Source: Nicotiana tabacum (taxonomy: Eukaryota > Streptophyta > Magnoliopsida > Solanales > Solanaceae). From it: a stretch of DNA of 64,000 nt. The translations under genes and the position numbers were made by a program. The stretch is from NCBI RefSeq assembly GCF_000715075.1, contig NC_134097.1:64327190-64391189 (forward strand), read 5' to 3'. Positions 23,607 through 35,009 of this stretch are shown piece by piece (the first letter of the stretch is position 1; every line of letters starts with the position of its first letter). Under the pieces are notes generated by a model that worked only from the letters and a program-made list of their open reading frames with translations, was not told the origin of the DNA and made no database searches.

Positions 23607-24581
23607 GATGTTTTGTTCAGGTGCAGATGTCGCAATTGGGAACGTGCTGCATGGCCTCTCCTCTCGCAATTGCGAGCAATTTGTCGCAATTGCGATCTTT
23701 GACCCTCCATGTTGACTTCGCATATGTGAAGGGATGTTCACAAATACAAACAAATGCTAGCCTGGGCTTCTTCACAATTGTGATAAAGCCCTCGCAATTG
23801 CCAAACATGCTAGGCTCGAAATTGCGAAGCGTGACCTTGCAATTGCGAGATCAGAGTCTGCAACAATACCAGATACAACAACAATTTTTTTAATAAGTCC
23901 CAACTCACTCAACGGCCTATCTAAAACTCACCCGAACCCTTTGGGCTCCAAACCAAACATGCACACAAGTCTAAAAATATTATATGGACTTGCTCGTGCG
24001 ATCAAATCACCAAAATAACATCTTAAACAACAAATTTAATACAAAAACTCATGAAATTCATAAAGTAGCTCAATTTTTCTATTTTTTCAACCAAGGGTCA
24101 GATTTACATCAAATCTCTTTTGGTTTTCACCAAATTTCACAGATACAACCTAAATACAATATTAAACCTATATCGAGCTCCAAAACCAAAATACGGGTCT
24201 GATACCATCAAAATCAAGCTTCGTTAAATTTTCAAAACCCATTATATTTTCAATTAAATAATTTTCTTCAAAACTTCATTTCTCGGGCTAGGGACCTCGG
24301 AATTCAATTCTGGGCATACGCCAAGTCTCATATTTTTCTACGACCCTCCGGGACCGTCAAATTACGGGTCCGGGTCCGTTTACCTAAAATGTTGACCGAA
24401 GTCAACTTAATTCAATTTTAAAGGAAAATATTTAGCATTTTTCTCAAATTTTCACATAAAAGCTTTCCGGATATATGTCTGGACTACACACGCCAATCGA
24501 GGTGAGACAAAAAGAGGTTTTTAAGGCCTCGGAATACAGATTTAATTTCTAAAATAAGAGATGACCTTTTGGATCATCACA
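23607..24581 (-). mobile_element. Solo LTR 2, left half of element (minus strand)
   Basis: Continuation of the LTR interrupted at 10109. The minus strand starts TGTGATGATCCAAAAGGTCA at 24581, a typical LTR start. GTTAA follows at 24582-24586 and matches 8286-8290. This half holds the U3 part with the CpG-word tract. Confidence 0.85.
23625..23860 (-). promoter_or_regulatory. CpG-rich word tract TCGCAATTGCGA, LTR 2
   Basis: About ten variants of TCGCAATTGCGA, several of them perfect palindromes, in 235 bp. No clear TATA box was found downstream in LTR orientation, so a promoter link is weaker here than in LTR 1 and LTR 3. Confidence 0.5.
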
Positions 24582-24586
24582 GTTAA
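24582..24586. other. Target-site duplication GTTAA, right
   Basis: Pairs with GTTAA at 8286-8290 across the nested block and fixes both ends of solo LTR 2. Confidence 0.85.
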
Positions 24587-24929
24587 GATATAAGAAGGGT
24601 GCTTTTCGGTCACATTCTAGTTGGTATAGTGCAAAAGATTAAATAATACTATGACAATGTTTCATTCTTTTAATTTGTTGCAACAAGTAAAATGCACGTA
24701 ATTTGCATGGTGGATAATTGCAAAGATCTTTTTTTCTTTTTGGGGTAAAATTTGTTATGGAGTTGCAAATATCCTGCAGATGCATTAACGCCTATGATTT
24801 GAAAGGAAAATATGCACTTAATTTTCACGAAGTTGGAGGGGGAAAATGAACTTAATTTGTACGAAGTTGAAAGGCAAAAATGCACATAACAGTAATATAT
24901 CTTGCAAAAATATACTTAATGCAATTCTT

Positions 24930-26375
24930 GGCAATACCTGTAGCAAGAACTTCCTCTCTTCCTCGAAACTTATCTATTTTTACACTAATGACATACATGG
25001 TTTCAATGCAAGTCTTTCTCCTTCCAAGCATGAATCCTCCAAGAATTCTCCAGGTTATCTATTTTCAAAAAGAATATAACAGTTAAAATTTAGACTAACC
25101 ACATATCCCAAATCCTTGGACTCAACTCAATGTCAAGTGCATTGTCAAAGTCACACTATGGAAAATATGTTATACTCAGTTTAGTATATACAGGGGTTTG
25201 GCCGGAGAGTAAAAACTATGGTGATGATGATGACAACATGAATGAAGCTCCATGAAGGTGGAAAGGATGGTGTGAAAGTGTCACTCAGTTTATTTCTTCT
25301 TTGCGGAACAAGAAACTCAGCGAAGATCATTAATCAATAAAGGCCTACTTGCTAATGTCAAAAATCTTACCATCACAACGAATTCTAACGAGATACAAAG
25401 GGACACAAAACTCACACTTCCTCTACTGCTACAAGACTTCTTGTAAAGCGTGCCTCTTACTTTGGTTATGCCCCTAGCACTGCTATAGGCAAGGTGCCAA
25501 AGGCTCATGTGGCCATGTACAAGGCTCTTTGAGATGGAGATGGTACCTTCTCTGATATTTTGGCTGCAATTGATCAGGCAATTGTAGATTGGTGTGGATG
25601 TCTTGTCCTTGTCATTTGGCTCATTTATTTCCACTTCTACTATATGAATATCCTATTGCTATTGCTACATTTGCTGCAATGGAGAAAGGTATGTTTGTTT
25701 TCACTGCCACTAGAAATTTTGGACCTTAATATCAAACTTTAGGAAACGAGCTACCTTAGGTTCTCACTGTTGCTGCTAGTACAATTAGATGTGATTTTAT
25801 CAATATATTAACACTGGGTTATGGAGCTTCAATAATTGGTTTATCACTCTCCTCTAGGAATCCAAGTTGAAGTGACAGGACAATTATTTCTATCAATACA
25901 TGCCAAGATGGGTGGAAACTGAAAATTGTTTCAGGCAAGATTGTGGTCTGTCATGGCAAAAATACATCAATAAAGGAACAATTCTGCAATGTGATATTTT
26001 CAAAAGTTGTTGGTGGTATCTTCATATCGAATTCTGCACCTTCATCCTCAAACCTGACCTGATGGCACCTAGTGACTTGATACTAGCTTCACGGCATCCA
26101 ATATTATCAATAACTTTATTTGGTATACTTTACAATTTCTTCAAGATTGATTCTAGTACATAAATGGCATGCCCACATGGTGCTGGTGTAGCTGCACTTC
26201 CGAAAATGGCACACCCTAAATGAAGTCGTACTGCCATCCGATTGGCCATTATGACCACAACAGATATGTTGGATATCACACAAAACCCCAATCAAGACAT
26301 TGATCAAGAGAATGTTGCTTCCACTTGACAAGCACAAAACCAGTATATAAAAACTAAAGCTCGTACTTGTCAAAG
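24930..26375 (+). pseudogene. Subtilisin-like protease pseudogene, copy B
   Basis: The most complete copy, with domains in order. Propeptide (I9-like) near 24985-25065: HGFNASLSPSKHESSKNSPG. Catalytic Asp region at 25169-25210: LVYTGVWPES, where the expected Asp codon is TAT (Tyr, 25187-25189). His region near 25412: THTSSTA. Middle: SYFGYAPS, then the shared TGA and extra T. Later KPDLMAPSDLILAS near 26053, and MACPHGAGVAAL near 26165, where the catalytic Ser codon is TAA. The C-terminal third and fibronectin-like domain are missing. With Asp and Ser lost and several frameshifts it cannot encode a protease. Related to secreted plant subtilases of the SBT1 type by motif appearance. Confidence 0.9.
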
Positions 26376-26716
26376 ATAGTATAAAAATTATCAAACCCAC
26401 GGTGATTAGGATATTTCTATGCTATTTATCATTGCTTGAACGATGTTTGAGAAAACTACAAATTGTGACACAAATGAGGATTAGGGTAGTTTCATGATCG
26501 AAGGTAATAAAAGAGAAGATAAAATAAAGTCAAGAATGAACTCTCGACAAATATTCAATCTCCCTTGAAAACTTGGAGCCATGTGCTTCTTTTCTCTCTT
26601 GCTAGCTGCCTATGTCAGAGTGCGGCCAAAAATCCCTTTTTTAAATCCATAAGATAAGTATTTATACCCTCATTTTAGCATAAGCACATATATCACGTTT
26701 AAAATTAATTAATTTT

Positions 26717-26803
26717 TTGTGCACATGCATTGCACGTATATGTTTCACTATTAAAACATAAGAATTAACAATAGACAAATTCTGTAGCTAAAGAGCAAAA
26801 TCC
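26717..26803 (-). mobile_element. Helitron-like 3' end fragment after copy B
   Basis: Matches the first 98 bases at 7551. The minus-strand terminus reads CGTGCAATGCATGTG, then AAAAAATTAA. It abuts the subtilase flank at the same base position as the Helitron-like ends at 5730 (copy A) and about 28820 (copy C). Confidence 0.5.
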
Positions 26804-28832
26804 GTAAAAATGCACGTAATTTGAACGGTGGATAATTGTGAAGATCATTTCTTTCTTTTTGGAGTAAAATTTCTTATGAAGTTGTAAATATCCTGCAGGT
26901 GCACTGATGCCTATTATTTGAAAGGAAAAGATGCTCTTAATTTGCACGAAGTTAAAGGGGGGAAAATAAACTAATTTTGCACGAAGCTGAAAGGCAAAAA
27001 TGCACTTAATATAAATATATCTTGCAAAAATGCACTTAATGCAAGTCTTTGCAATACCTATAATAGGAACTACCTCTCTTCCTTGAAACTTATCTATTCT
27101 TACACTAATACCATACATGGTTTCAATGCAAGTCTTTCTCCTTCAGAGCATGAATCCTCCAAGAATTCTCCGGGTTATCTTTTTTCAATAAAGGATATAA
27201 CAGCTAAAATTTAGACTAGCCACACATCCCAATTCCTTGGACTCAACTCAATGTCTAGTGCATTGTCAAAGTCACACTATGAAAAATATGTTATACTTGG
27301 TTTAGTATATACCGGGGTTTGGCCGGAGAGTAAAAACTATAATGATGATGACAACATGAATGAAGTTCCATCAAGGTGGAAAGGATAGTGTGAAAGTGTC
27401 ACTCAGCTATTTCCTCTTTGCTGAACAAGAAACTTAGCGGAGATCATTAATCAATAAAGGCCTACTTGCTAATGTCAAAAATCTTACCATCACAATGAAT
27501 TCTAACGTGATACAAAAGGACACAAAACTCACACTTCCTTTACTTCTGCAAGACTTTCATTAAAGCGTGCATCTTACTTTGGTTATGCCCTTGCACTGCT
27601 ATAGGCAACACGCCAAAAGCTCATGTGGCCATGTATAAGGCTCTTTGAGATGGAGATGGTACCTTTTCTGCTATTTTGGCTGCAATAGATCAGAAAATTG
27701 CAGATTGGTGTGGATGTCTTTTCATTATCATTAGGCTCATTTATTTCCACTTCTACTATATGAATATTCTATTTCTATTGCTACATTTGTTGCAATGGAA
27801 AAAGGTATGTTTGTTTTCATAACCGCTAGAAATTTTGAACCTTAATATCAATCTTTAATAAACGAGCTACCTTAGGTTCTCACTGTTGCTGCTGGTACAA
27901 TTAGATGTGATTTTATCAAGATATTAACTCTGGTAATGGAGCATCAATAATCGGTTTATCACTCTCCAATGGGAATCCAAGTTGAAGTGACAAGAAAATT
28001 ATTTCTATCAATACATGCCAAGATGGGTGGAAATTGAAAGTTGTTTCAAGCAAGATTGTGGCCTGCCATGAAAAATTACATCAATAAAGGACTAATTCTG
28101 CAATGTGATATTTTCAAAAGCTATTGATGGCATCTTCATATCGAATTCTGCACCTTCATCCTCAAACCTGACCTGATGGCACCTAGTGACTTGATACTAG
28201 CTTCATGGCATCCAATAGTATCAATAACTTTATTTGGTATACTTCACAATATCTTCTACATTGATTCTAGTGTATCAATGGCATGCCCACATGGTGCTGG
28301 TGTAGCTGCACTTCTGAAAGGGGCACATCCTGAATGAAGTCGTGCTGCCATTCAATTGGCCATGATGACCACAACAGATGTGTTGTATATCACACAAAAC
28401 CCAATCAAGACATTGGTCAAGAGAATGTTGCTTCCACTTGACAAGCACAAAACCAGTATATAAAAACTAAAGCTTGTGCTTATCAAAGATAGTATAAAAA
28501 TTGTCAAACTCCACGACGATTAGGATATTTCTATGCTATTTATCATTGCTTGAACGCTATTTGAGAAAACTATAAATTGTGACATAAACGAGGATTAGGG
28601 TAGTTTCATGATCGAAGGTAATAAAAGAGAAGATAAAATAAAGTCAAGAATGAACTCTCGACAAATCTTCAATATCCCTTGAAAACCTTGAGCCATGTGC
28701 TTCTTTTCTCTTTTTCTAGCTGCCTATGTCAGAGTGCGGCCAAAAATCCCTTTTTAAATCCATAAGATAACTATTTATACCCTCCTTTTAGCCTAAGCAC
28801 ATGTCCCGCGTTTAAAATAAATTAATTTTTTG
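26804..28832 (+). repeat. Tandem duplication unit 2
   Basis: Second copy of the 2.1-kb unit, head to tail with unit 1, cut at 28832 by the insertion of a gypsy LTR inside the Helitron-like end (after AATTTTTTG). Confidence 0.85.
27060..28485 (+). pseudogene. Subtilisin-like protease pseudogene, copy C
   Basis: Same domain order as copy B: propeptide near 27105, LVYTGVWPES near 27310 (Asp replaced by Tyr again), THTSFTSA near 27530, SYFGYAL near 27580, the same TGA after KAL and the same extra T after the DQ.IAD stretch. The catalytic Ser codon survives here (TCA 28275-28277 in VSMACPHGAGVAALLKG), followed by a stop at HPE*. Extra private lesions are present (for example a lost base near 27590). 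Its shared defects with A and B show the ancestor was already dead. Confidence 0.9.
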
Positions 28833-29464
28833 TGTCATGACCCAAGTTCTCCCTCCGTGAACTTTCGTGATGACACCTAGTCTCTACGATTAGGAAAGTC
28901 TAATAATTTGTTGAAAAATGAAATAAATGTACAAACTATCCAACTAACAGGTAAATATAATAAAAGAGTTTAAAATGCCGCTCGGCATATACAATAATAA
29001 CACTCTTGACTGAACATAGCACTCCAAATCACAAGCTAAAGAAATACATAGTGTTCTAACTCCAGAAGTCTAAACAAAGGAAAATACAAGAAGTTTATAA
29101 CTAAAGGGAGAATAGAGAGGAACTTCTAGGTCTGCGGACGTGGCAGATATACCTCGAAGTCTCTGGATCGCCTCGCCTCATAGAGAGTATGGTTGAGGGA
29201 AGGAACCTGGATCTGCACACGAAAAACATGTGTAGGAAAGGGCATCAGTACACCACAGCGGTACCAATAAGTGCCAAGCCTAACCTCGGTCGAGTAGTGA
29301 CAAGATCAGGTCAGGGCCCTACTGGTATAAATATAATGAAATATAGATATATATATATATATATATAAAGATAAAACAGTATGAAATATTGTAGAGAAGA
29401 TAATTGCTAATAGTCAATGAAATGAAATCACAGGAAGAGTATAACTTTGTACACAGATAAAAGC

Positions 29465-29700
29465 AACAGGGGATCTCTCGGGATACCGTCCCGTAGTCCC
29501 AAACGTAAATGTATAGAGGATTTCCCAGGATACTGTCCCGTAGTCCAAATCGTAAATGTGCAGGGGGGATCTCCCGGAATACCGTTCAGTAGTCCCAAAG
29601 TAAATATCCAGTACAGGGGGATCTCCCGAGATACCGTCCTGTAGTCTTAAATATACATGTGCAGGGGGGATCTCGGGGAATACCATTTCGTAGTCCCAAA
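29465..29700. repeat. About 50-bp tandem repeats in LTR 4
   Basis: Five copies of GGGGATCTCCCGGGATACCG plus TCCCGTAGTCCCAAA and an AAATGTGCA-like spacer. Confidence 0.85.
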
Positions 29701-30479
29701 TTAAATACAAAATAGTCTCAGCAAGAACATCTACAATTCTATTCATGTTCGTATCAAAAGGCAGGTAATTCCTACTTTAAACATGCTACACAGAATCCAA
29801 GTAAGCAGTTAAAACAGATAAGACATTTAAGTCACATTAGCATGCTTTCTTAAGCACAACAGAAGGATTCACTTACTAGCATTTGCTCAAATAAAAGAAA
29901 AACATAGATATTTACTTAATGAAAATGGGATTTTCAATAATTAGCACGTGTACGCACTCGTCACCTCACGTACATGGCATTCATATAACAACAGCACCAA
30001 AATCCTAAGGGAAGTTTCCCCACACAAGATTAGGCAAGCCACTTACCTCGAACCAAGCTCAAATCAATCTGAAATCACGCTCTTGCCACGAGTATCCAAC
30101 TCTGAGTGGCCCAAATCTAATCAAATCAATTACATAGCTTAAATAAAACTACAAGCAACTAGTTTAGCTAATGAATTTAAAGCTAAGACGAAAAAAATAG
30201 GAAAATGCTCAAATATCCTCCTCGGGCCCACGTCTTGGAATCGGGTAAAAGTCACAAATTATTAACACTCATTTATTCACGAGTCTAACCATACCAAATT
30301 CACTCAAATCCGATACCAAAATCTCGATCAAAATCCGAAAATTCGGCCTAAGAACTTTACTCAATTTTTCCACTTTTCACCCCAAATCCGAGATTAAAAG
30401 ATGAATTCATGTTTAAATTAATGGGATATAATCAAAAGGAGTTAGGAATCATTACCCACAAACTTCTTCCGACCCAGTT

Positions 30480-30840
30480 ACGACCTTCATCGCGAACGCG
30501 ACCACCACCTCGCGGTCGCGTAGAACAAAACTCCACTACTCACTTTTCCTCTTTCGTGAACGCGAGCTCCTTCTCGCGAACATGAAGCTTCAGCTACCAG
30601 AGCCTTCGCGAACGCAACTCTTCATACGCGAACGTGATGAGTAAACTCCTGGGTTCCTAGCTGCTCCAACTTCCCTACGCGAACGCGATGCAACTCACGC
30701 GTTCGTAGTACACTAGAGTCCAAACCTTCGTGAACACGTCCCTAGACTCGCAAATGCGAAGAGCATTTTCTCCTCCTGTCCAAACTCTTCTTCATGAACG
30801 TGGGATCATCTTCGCGAATGCGAAGAACAAATCTTCTGCA
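30480..30840 (-). promoter_or_regulatory. CpG-rich word tract CGCGAACGCGA, LTR 4
   Basis: More than a dozen variants of TTCGCGAACGCGA or CGCGTTCGTAG in 360 bp. Many CpGs have decayed to TpG or CpA (for example TTCGTGAACGCGA, TTCATGAACGTG), as expected for methylated DNA. Confidence 0.55.
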
Positions 30841-31481
30841 ATAAAATACCAGCAAACTCTGAAAATGACCCGTCGAGCATCCAAAACACACCCGAGGCCC
30901 CCAAGACCTCAACCAAACATACCGACCGATTCTAAAATATCATACGAACTTAGTCGAGCCCTCAAATCACATCAAACAATGCTAAAACCATGAATCACCC
31001 TCCAATCCAAACTAATGAACTTGAAATCTAAAAATTCTACAACCGATGCCGAAACCAACCAAACCATGTCCGATTGACCCCAAATTTTTCACACAAGTCA
31101 TATTCAACACTATGGACCTATTCCAACTTCCGGAATCGGATTCCGACCCCGATATCAAAATTTGAAACTCCAAAAATTCAATTTTCGCCATTTCAAGCCT
31201 AAATGAGCTATGGACCTCCAAAACACAATCCGGACACGCCCTTAAGCCCTAAATCACACAACGGAGCTAATGGAATTCCATTCTGAAGCCGCCTTCACAC
31301 TGCTCCAACTACGGTCGAAATTCTAAGACTTCTGCTCTCATTTAGGGACTATGTGTCCCAAAACACTCCGAAACTTAAGATGAAACATCCCGGCAAATCA
31401 CAATAACAGAAAAAGATATGAGGAAAGCAGTTAATAGGGGATCGACACGTTAATTCTCAAAATGACCTGCCGGGTCATTAC

Positions 31482-31497
31482 ATCCTCCCCCTCTTAA
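31482..31497 (-). other. Polypurine tract of the Tekay-like element
   Basis: Minus strand TTTAAGAGGGGGAGGA, directly before the 3' LTR. Confidence 0.85.
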
Positions 31498-31509
31498 AAC
31501 ATTCGTTCA

Positions 31510-32925
31510 TCCTCGAACGAGCATAGTGACATACCTGAAGTGGTAAAAAGATAAGGGTAATGGTTGCGCATATCCTGCTCGGTCTCCTAAGTCGCCTCCT
31601 CGACCGGCTGACCTCGCCACTGAACCTTTACTGACGCAATGCTCTTTGACCTTAGCTTTCGAACCTACCTGTCCAATATAGCCACTGGCTCCTCAACATA
31701 AGATAGATCCTTGTCCAACTGGACTGAGCTGAAATCCAACATGTGCGACGGATCGCCGTGATACCGCCGGATCATCGAAACGTGAAATATTGGATGAACC
31801 CCTGCCAAACAAGGAGGTAAGGCAAGCTCATAAGCAACCTCCCCAACACGTCGCAATACCTCAAAGGGGCCAATAAACCTTGGGCTCAATTTGTCCTTCT
31901 TCCCAAATCTCATAACGCCCTTCATAGGTGAAACCCGAAGCAAGACCCGCTCTCCAACCATGAATGAAACATCGTGAACCTTCCGATCAGCATAACTCTT
32001 CTATCTAGACTGGGTTGTGCAGGGTCTATCCTGAATCACTTTAACCTTCTCCAAAGCGCCCTGAACCAAGTCTGTGCTCAATAATCTAGCCTCGCCTGGC
32101 TCGAACCAACCCACTGGGGATCTACACCGCCTACCATATAAAACCTCATACGGTGCCATCTGAATGCTGGACTGGTAACTGTTGTTGTAGGCAAACTTCG
32201 CAAGTGGCAAGAACTGATCCCAAGAAACTCCAAACTCCATCACACACGCACGGAGCATATCCTAAAGAATCTGAATAGTGCACTCGGACTGCCCGTCTGT
32301 CTGGGATTGAAATTTTGTGCTCAAATCCACCCGAGTACCCAACTCATGTTATACGTCTCTCCAGAACCGTGACATGAACTGAGTACCTCTATCTGAAATG
32401 ATGGAAACTATAATACCATGCAGACGGACAATCTCCCGGATATAAATCTCAGCCAACCTCTTTGAATAATAAGTGGTACACACAGAAATGAAGTGTGCGG
32501 ACTTGGTTAGCTAATCCACAACCACCGAAATGGCATCGAACTTCCTCAAAGTCCATGGGAGTCCAACTACGAAGTCCATGATGATCCACTCCCACTTCCA
32601 CTCCAGAATCTCTATCTACTGAAGCAAGCCATCCGATCTCTGGTGCTCATACTTTACATGCTGACAATTAAGGCACTAAGCTACAAACCCAACTATATCT
32701 TTCTTCATCCTCCTCCACCAATAATGTTGTCTCAAATTCTGGTACATCTTTGTGGCACCCGGATAGATGGAATACTGCGAACTGTGGACCTCTTCTAGAA
32801 TCAACTCCCGAAGCCCATCGACATTGGGTACATATATCCGACCCTGCATCCTCAATAACCTGTCATCACTGATGGTCTCATCTCTAGCGTCACCATGAAG
32901 AACCTTGTCCCTAAGGACGAGCAAA
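31510..32925 (-). pseudogene. Gypsy integrase pseudogene (Tekay-like)
   Basis: Zinc-binding region 32924-32676 (VHSSQYSIYPGATKMYQNLR, HYWWRRMKKD). Core: D in IIMDFVVGL near 32575, D in SDRGTQF near 32380, E in GQSECTIQ near 32290, so the DDE residues are still encoded. C-terminal: MRFGKKDKLSPRFIGPFEVL and HPIFHVSMIRRYHGDP, then a WETEQDM chromodomain-like tail with the stop near 31512. Interrupted by stops at about 32680, 32616 and 32510 and in the core; many fit a CAA, CAG or CGA codon turned into a stop. It would insert cDNA if intact. Confidence 0.88.
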
Positions 32926-33149
32926 TGGGGGTCATCATATTGATGCTCCCCCTATACGATCAAACAAGGAAGACCGAGAAACTACACAAGCTAGGACCCG
33001 ACTAGGCTCCAAAATATCCAACCTCACAAACTGGATGGCTAAGGCCAGAACTTCCATCGCCATGGGCCTATCTGCTACTGGTAGATAAGAAAAATCCTCA
33101 AACTCTCTGCCCGGCGACTTAAAGTGTCGGCCACCATATTGGCCTTTCC

Positions 33150-34500
33150 CGAATGGTACAATATAGTGATGTCATAAACCTTAAGCTGCTCTAACCACCT
33201 CCATTGATGCAAATTAAGGTCCTTCTGCTTGAACAGATGCTGCAAACTTCAGTGATCAGAGTAGATCTCATAAGGAACACCGTACAAATAATGATGTCAG
33301 ATCTTCAAGGTATGAACAATAGCAGCTAACTCGAGATCATGGATAGGATAATTCTTCTCATGAACCTTCAACTATCTGGATGGGTAGTCAATCACCCTAT
33401 CATCCTACATCAATACCGCTCCAAGGTCAATCCTCGAGGTATCACAATAAACAGTATAAGACCCTGAACCTATAGGCAAGATCAATATTAGGGCTATAGT
33501 CAAAGTTGTCTTAAGCTTATGAAATCTCTGCTCACACTCTTCCGTCCACCTGAACGGAGCACCCTTCTGGGTTAGCTTGGTCATAGGTGCAGCAATAGAT
33601 GAAAATCCCTCAACAAATTGATGGTAATAACCCGCCAAGCTAAGAAAACTACAGATCTCTGTAGCTGAGGATGATCTGGGCCAACTCTACACTGCTTTCA
33701 CTTTCTTCAGATCCACCTTAATCCCTTCACTCGATACTACATGACCCAAGAATGCCACGGAATCCAACCAGAACTCAAATTTTGAGAACTTCGCATATAA
33801 TTTCTTTTCTCTCAAAGTCTGAAGCATTGTACTTAGGTGTTGCTCATAATCCTCCCGACTCTAGGAGTATACTAGAATGTCGTCAATAACGACAATGATG
33901 AACGAGTCAAGATATGGCCGGAATACATTATGCATCAAATGCATAAATGTTGTTGGGGCATTGGTAAGCCCAAATGACATAACAAGGAACTCGTAATGAC
34001 CATACCGAGTCCTGAAGGCAGTCTTCGGGATATCTAGCTCCCGAATCTTCAGCTGATGATACCCAGAATGCAAGTCAATCTTAGAAAACACTCAAGCACC
34101 CTTTAATTGATCAAACATGTTATCAATACGAGGCAAAGGATACCGATTCTTAACTGTAACGTTTTTCAACTGGCAATAATCAATGCACATATGCATATAA
34201 ACCATCCTTTTTCTTCACAAACAAGATAGGAGCACCCCAAGGTGACACATTGGGCTGAATAAAGCCCTTATCAGGCAATTCTTGTAACTGGTCCTTCAAC
34301 TCCTTCAACTCAGGAGAAGTCATACGATAAAGAGGAATAGAAATGGATTGAGTGCCCGACAACAAATCAATGCCAAAATCAATATTTCTATCGGGTGTCA
34401 TACCCATAAGGTCAGCTGGAAACACATCAGAAAAATCCCTCACTGCTGGGACTGAATCAACTATAGAGGTATCAATACTGACATCTCTCACATAGGCTAG
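33150..34500 (-). pseudogene. Gypsy reverse transcriptase-RNase H pseudogene (Tekay-like)
   Basis: [22 protein letters not shown], then [15 protein letters not shown] and [20 protein letters not shown]; the catalytic box is VIDDILVYS near 33870-33900, so both Asp remain. RNase H: YCDTSRIDLGAVLM, SDH*SLQHLFKQKDLN and the ILYHSGKANMVADTLSRR segment near 33130-33170. Stops after GAVLM, in SR*LKV and in SDH*SL each fit Gln or Arg codons hit by C-to-T. It lies between protease and integrase in the usual chromovirus order. Confidence 0.9.
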
Positions 34501-35000
34501 ATATGCATCACACCCCTTCTCAACCATTTACTGAGCCTTAAGAAATGAAATAACTCTACTGGGGGTGTAATCTAAAGTACCCCTACACTCTACTCGTGGT
34601 ACATCTGGCATAGACAACATCATGGTTTTGGTGTGACAATCAAGGATAGCATAATGGGGTGACAACCAGCCCATGCCCAAGATAACATTGAAATCTACCA
34701 TGCTGAGCAATAATAAATCAGTTTTGGTCTCAAACCCACTAAAAGCAATCAAACACGACCGATAAACGCAGTCCACAACAAGGGAATCTCTCACAAGAGT
34801 AGAAACATAAATAGGGAAACTCAAAGAATAACAAGATACGCCCAAATGCAGGGCAAAATAAGAGGACACATAAGAATAAGTGGAGCATGGATCGAATAGA
34901 ACCGATGCATCTCTATGATAGACCTGAACAATACTTGTGTTGACAGAATTATAGGTGATAGCCTCAGTACGGGAAAGAAGGGCATAGTATCTAGCATGTC
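34500..35000 (-). pseudogene. Gypsy aspartic protease pseudogene (Tekay-like)
   Basis: Active-site region near 34890 reads FDPCSTYSYVSSYFA; families of this type usually have Gly where this has Cys. Downstream DFNVILGMGWLSPHYAILD marks the second half of the fold. Followed in frame terms by RVISFLKAQ and the linker to RT. Confidence 0.8.
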
Positions 35001-35009
35001 CTCCCCCTC

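Larger units (their letters stand above)
24687..26803 (+). repeat. Tandem duplication unit 1 (about 2.1 kb)
   Basis: Begins GTAAAATGCACGTAATTTG and is followed directly by unit 2 (26804) beginning GTAAAAATGCACGTAATTTG. The unit holds a subtilase pseudogene and, at its end, 87 bp of a Helitron-like 3' end. The GTAAAA shared at the junction may be the microhomology used. Confidence 0.85.
28833..31481 (-). mobile_element. 3' LTR of Tekay-like element (LTR 4)
   Basis: 2,649 bp. The minus strand starts TGTAATGACCCGGCAGGTCA at 31481, directly after the PPT, and ends GGGTCATGACA at 28833. Homologous to the truncated 5' LTR at 36568-37039, with differences at roughly one base in ten by eye, so the insertion is old. 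Contains tandem repeats (29465-29700), a TA run (29345-29368) and a CpG-word tract (30480-30840). Confidence 0.9.
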
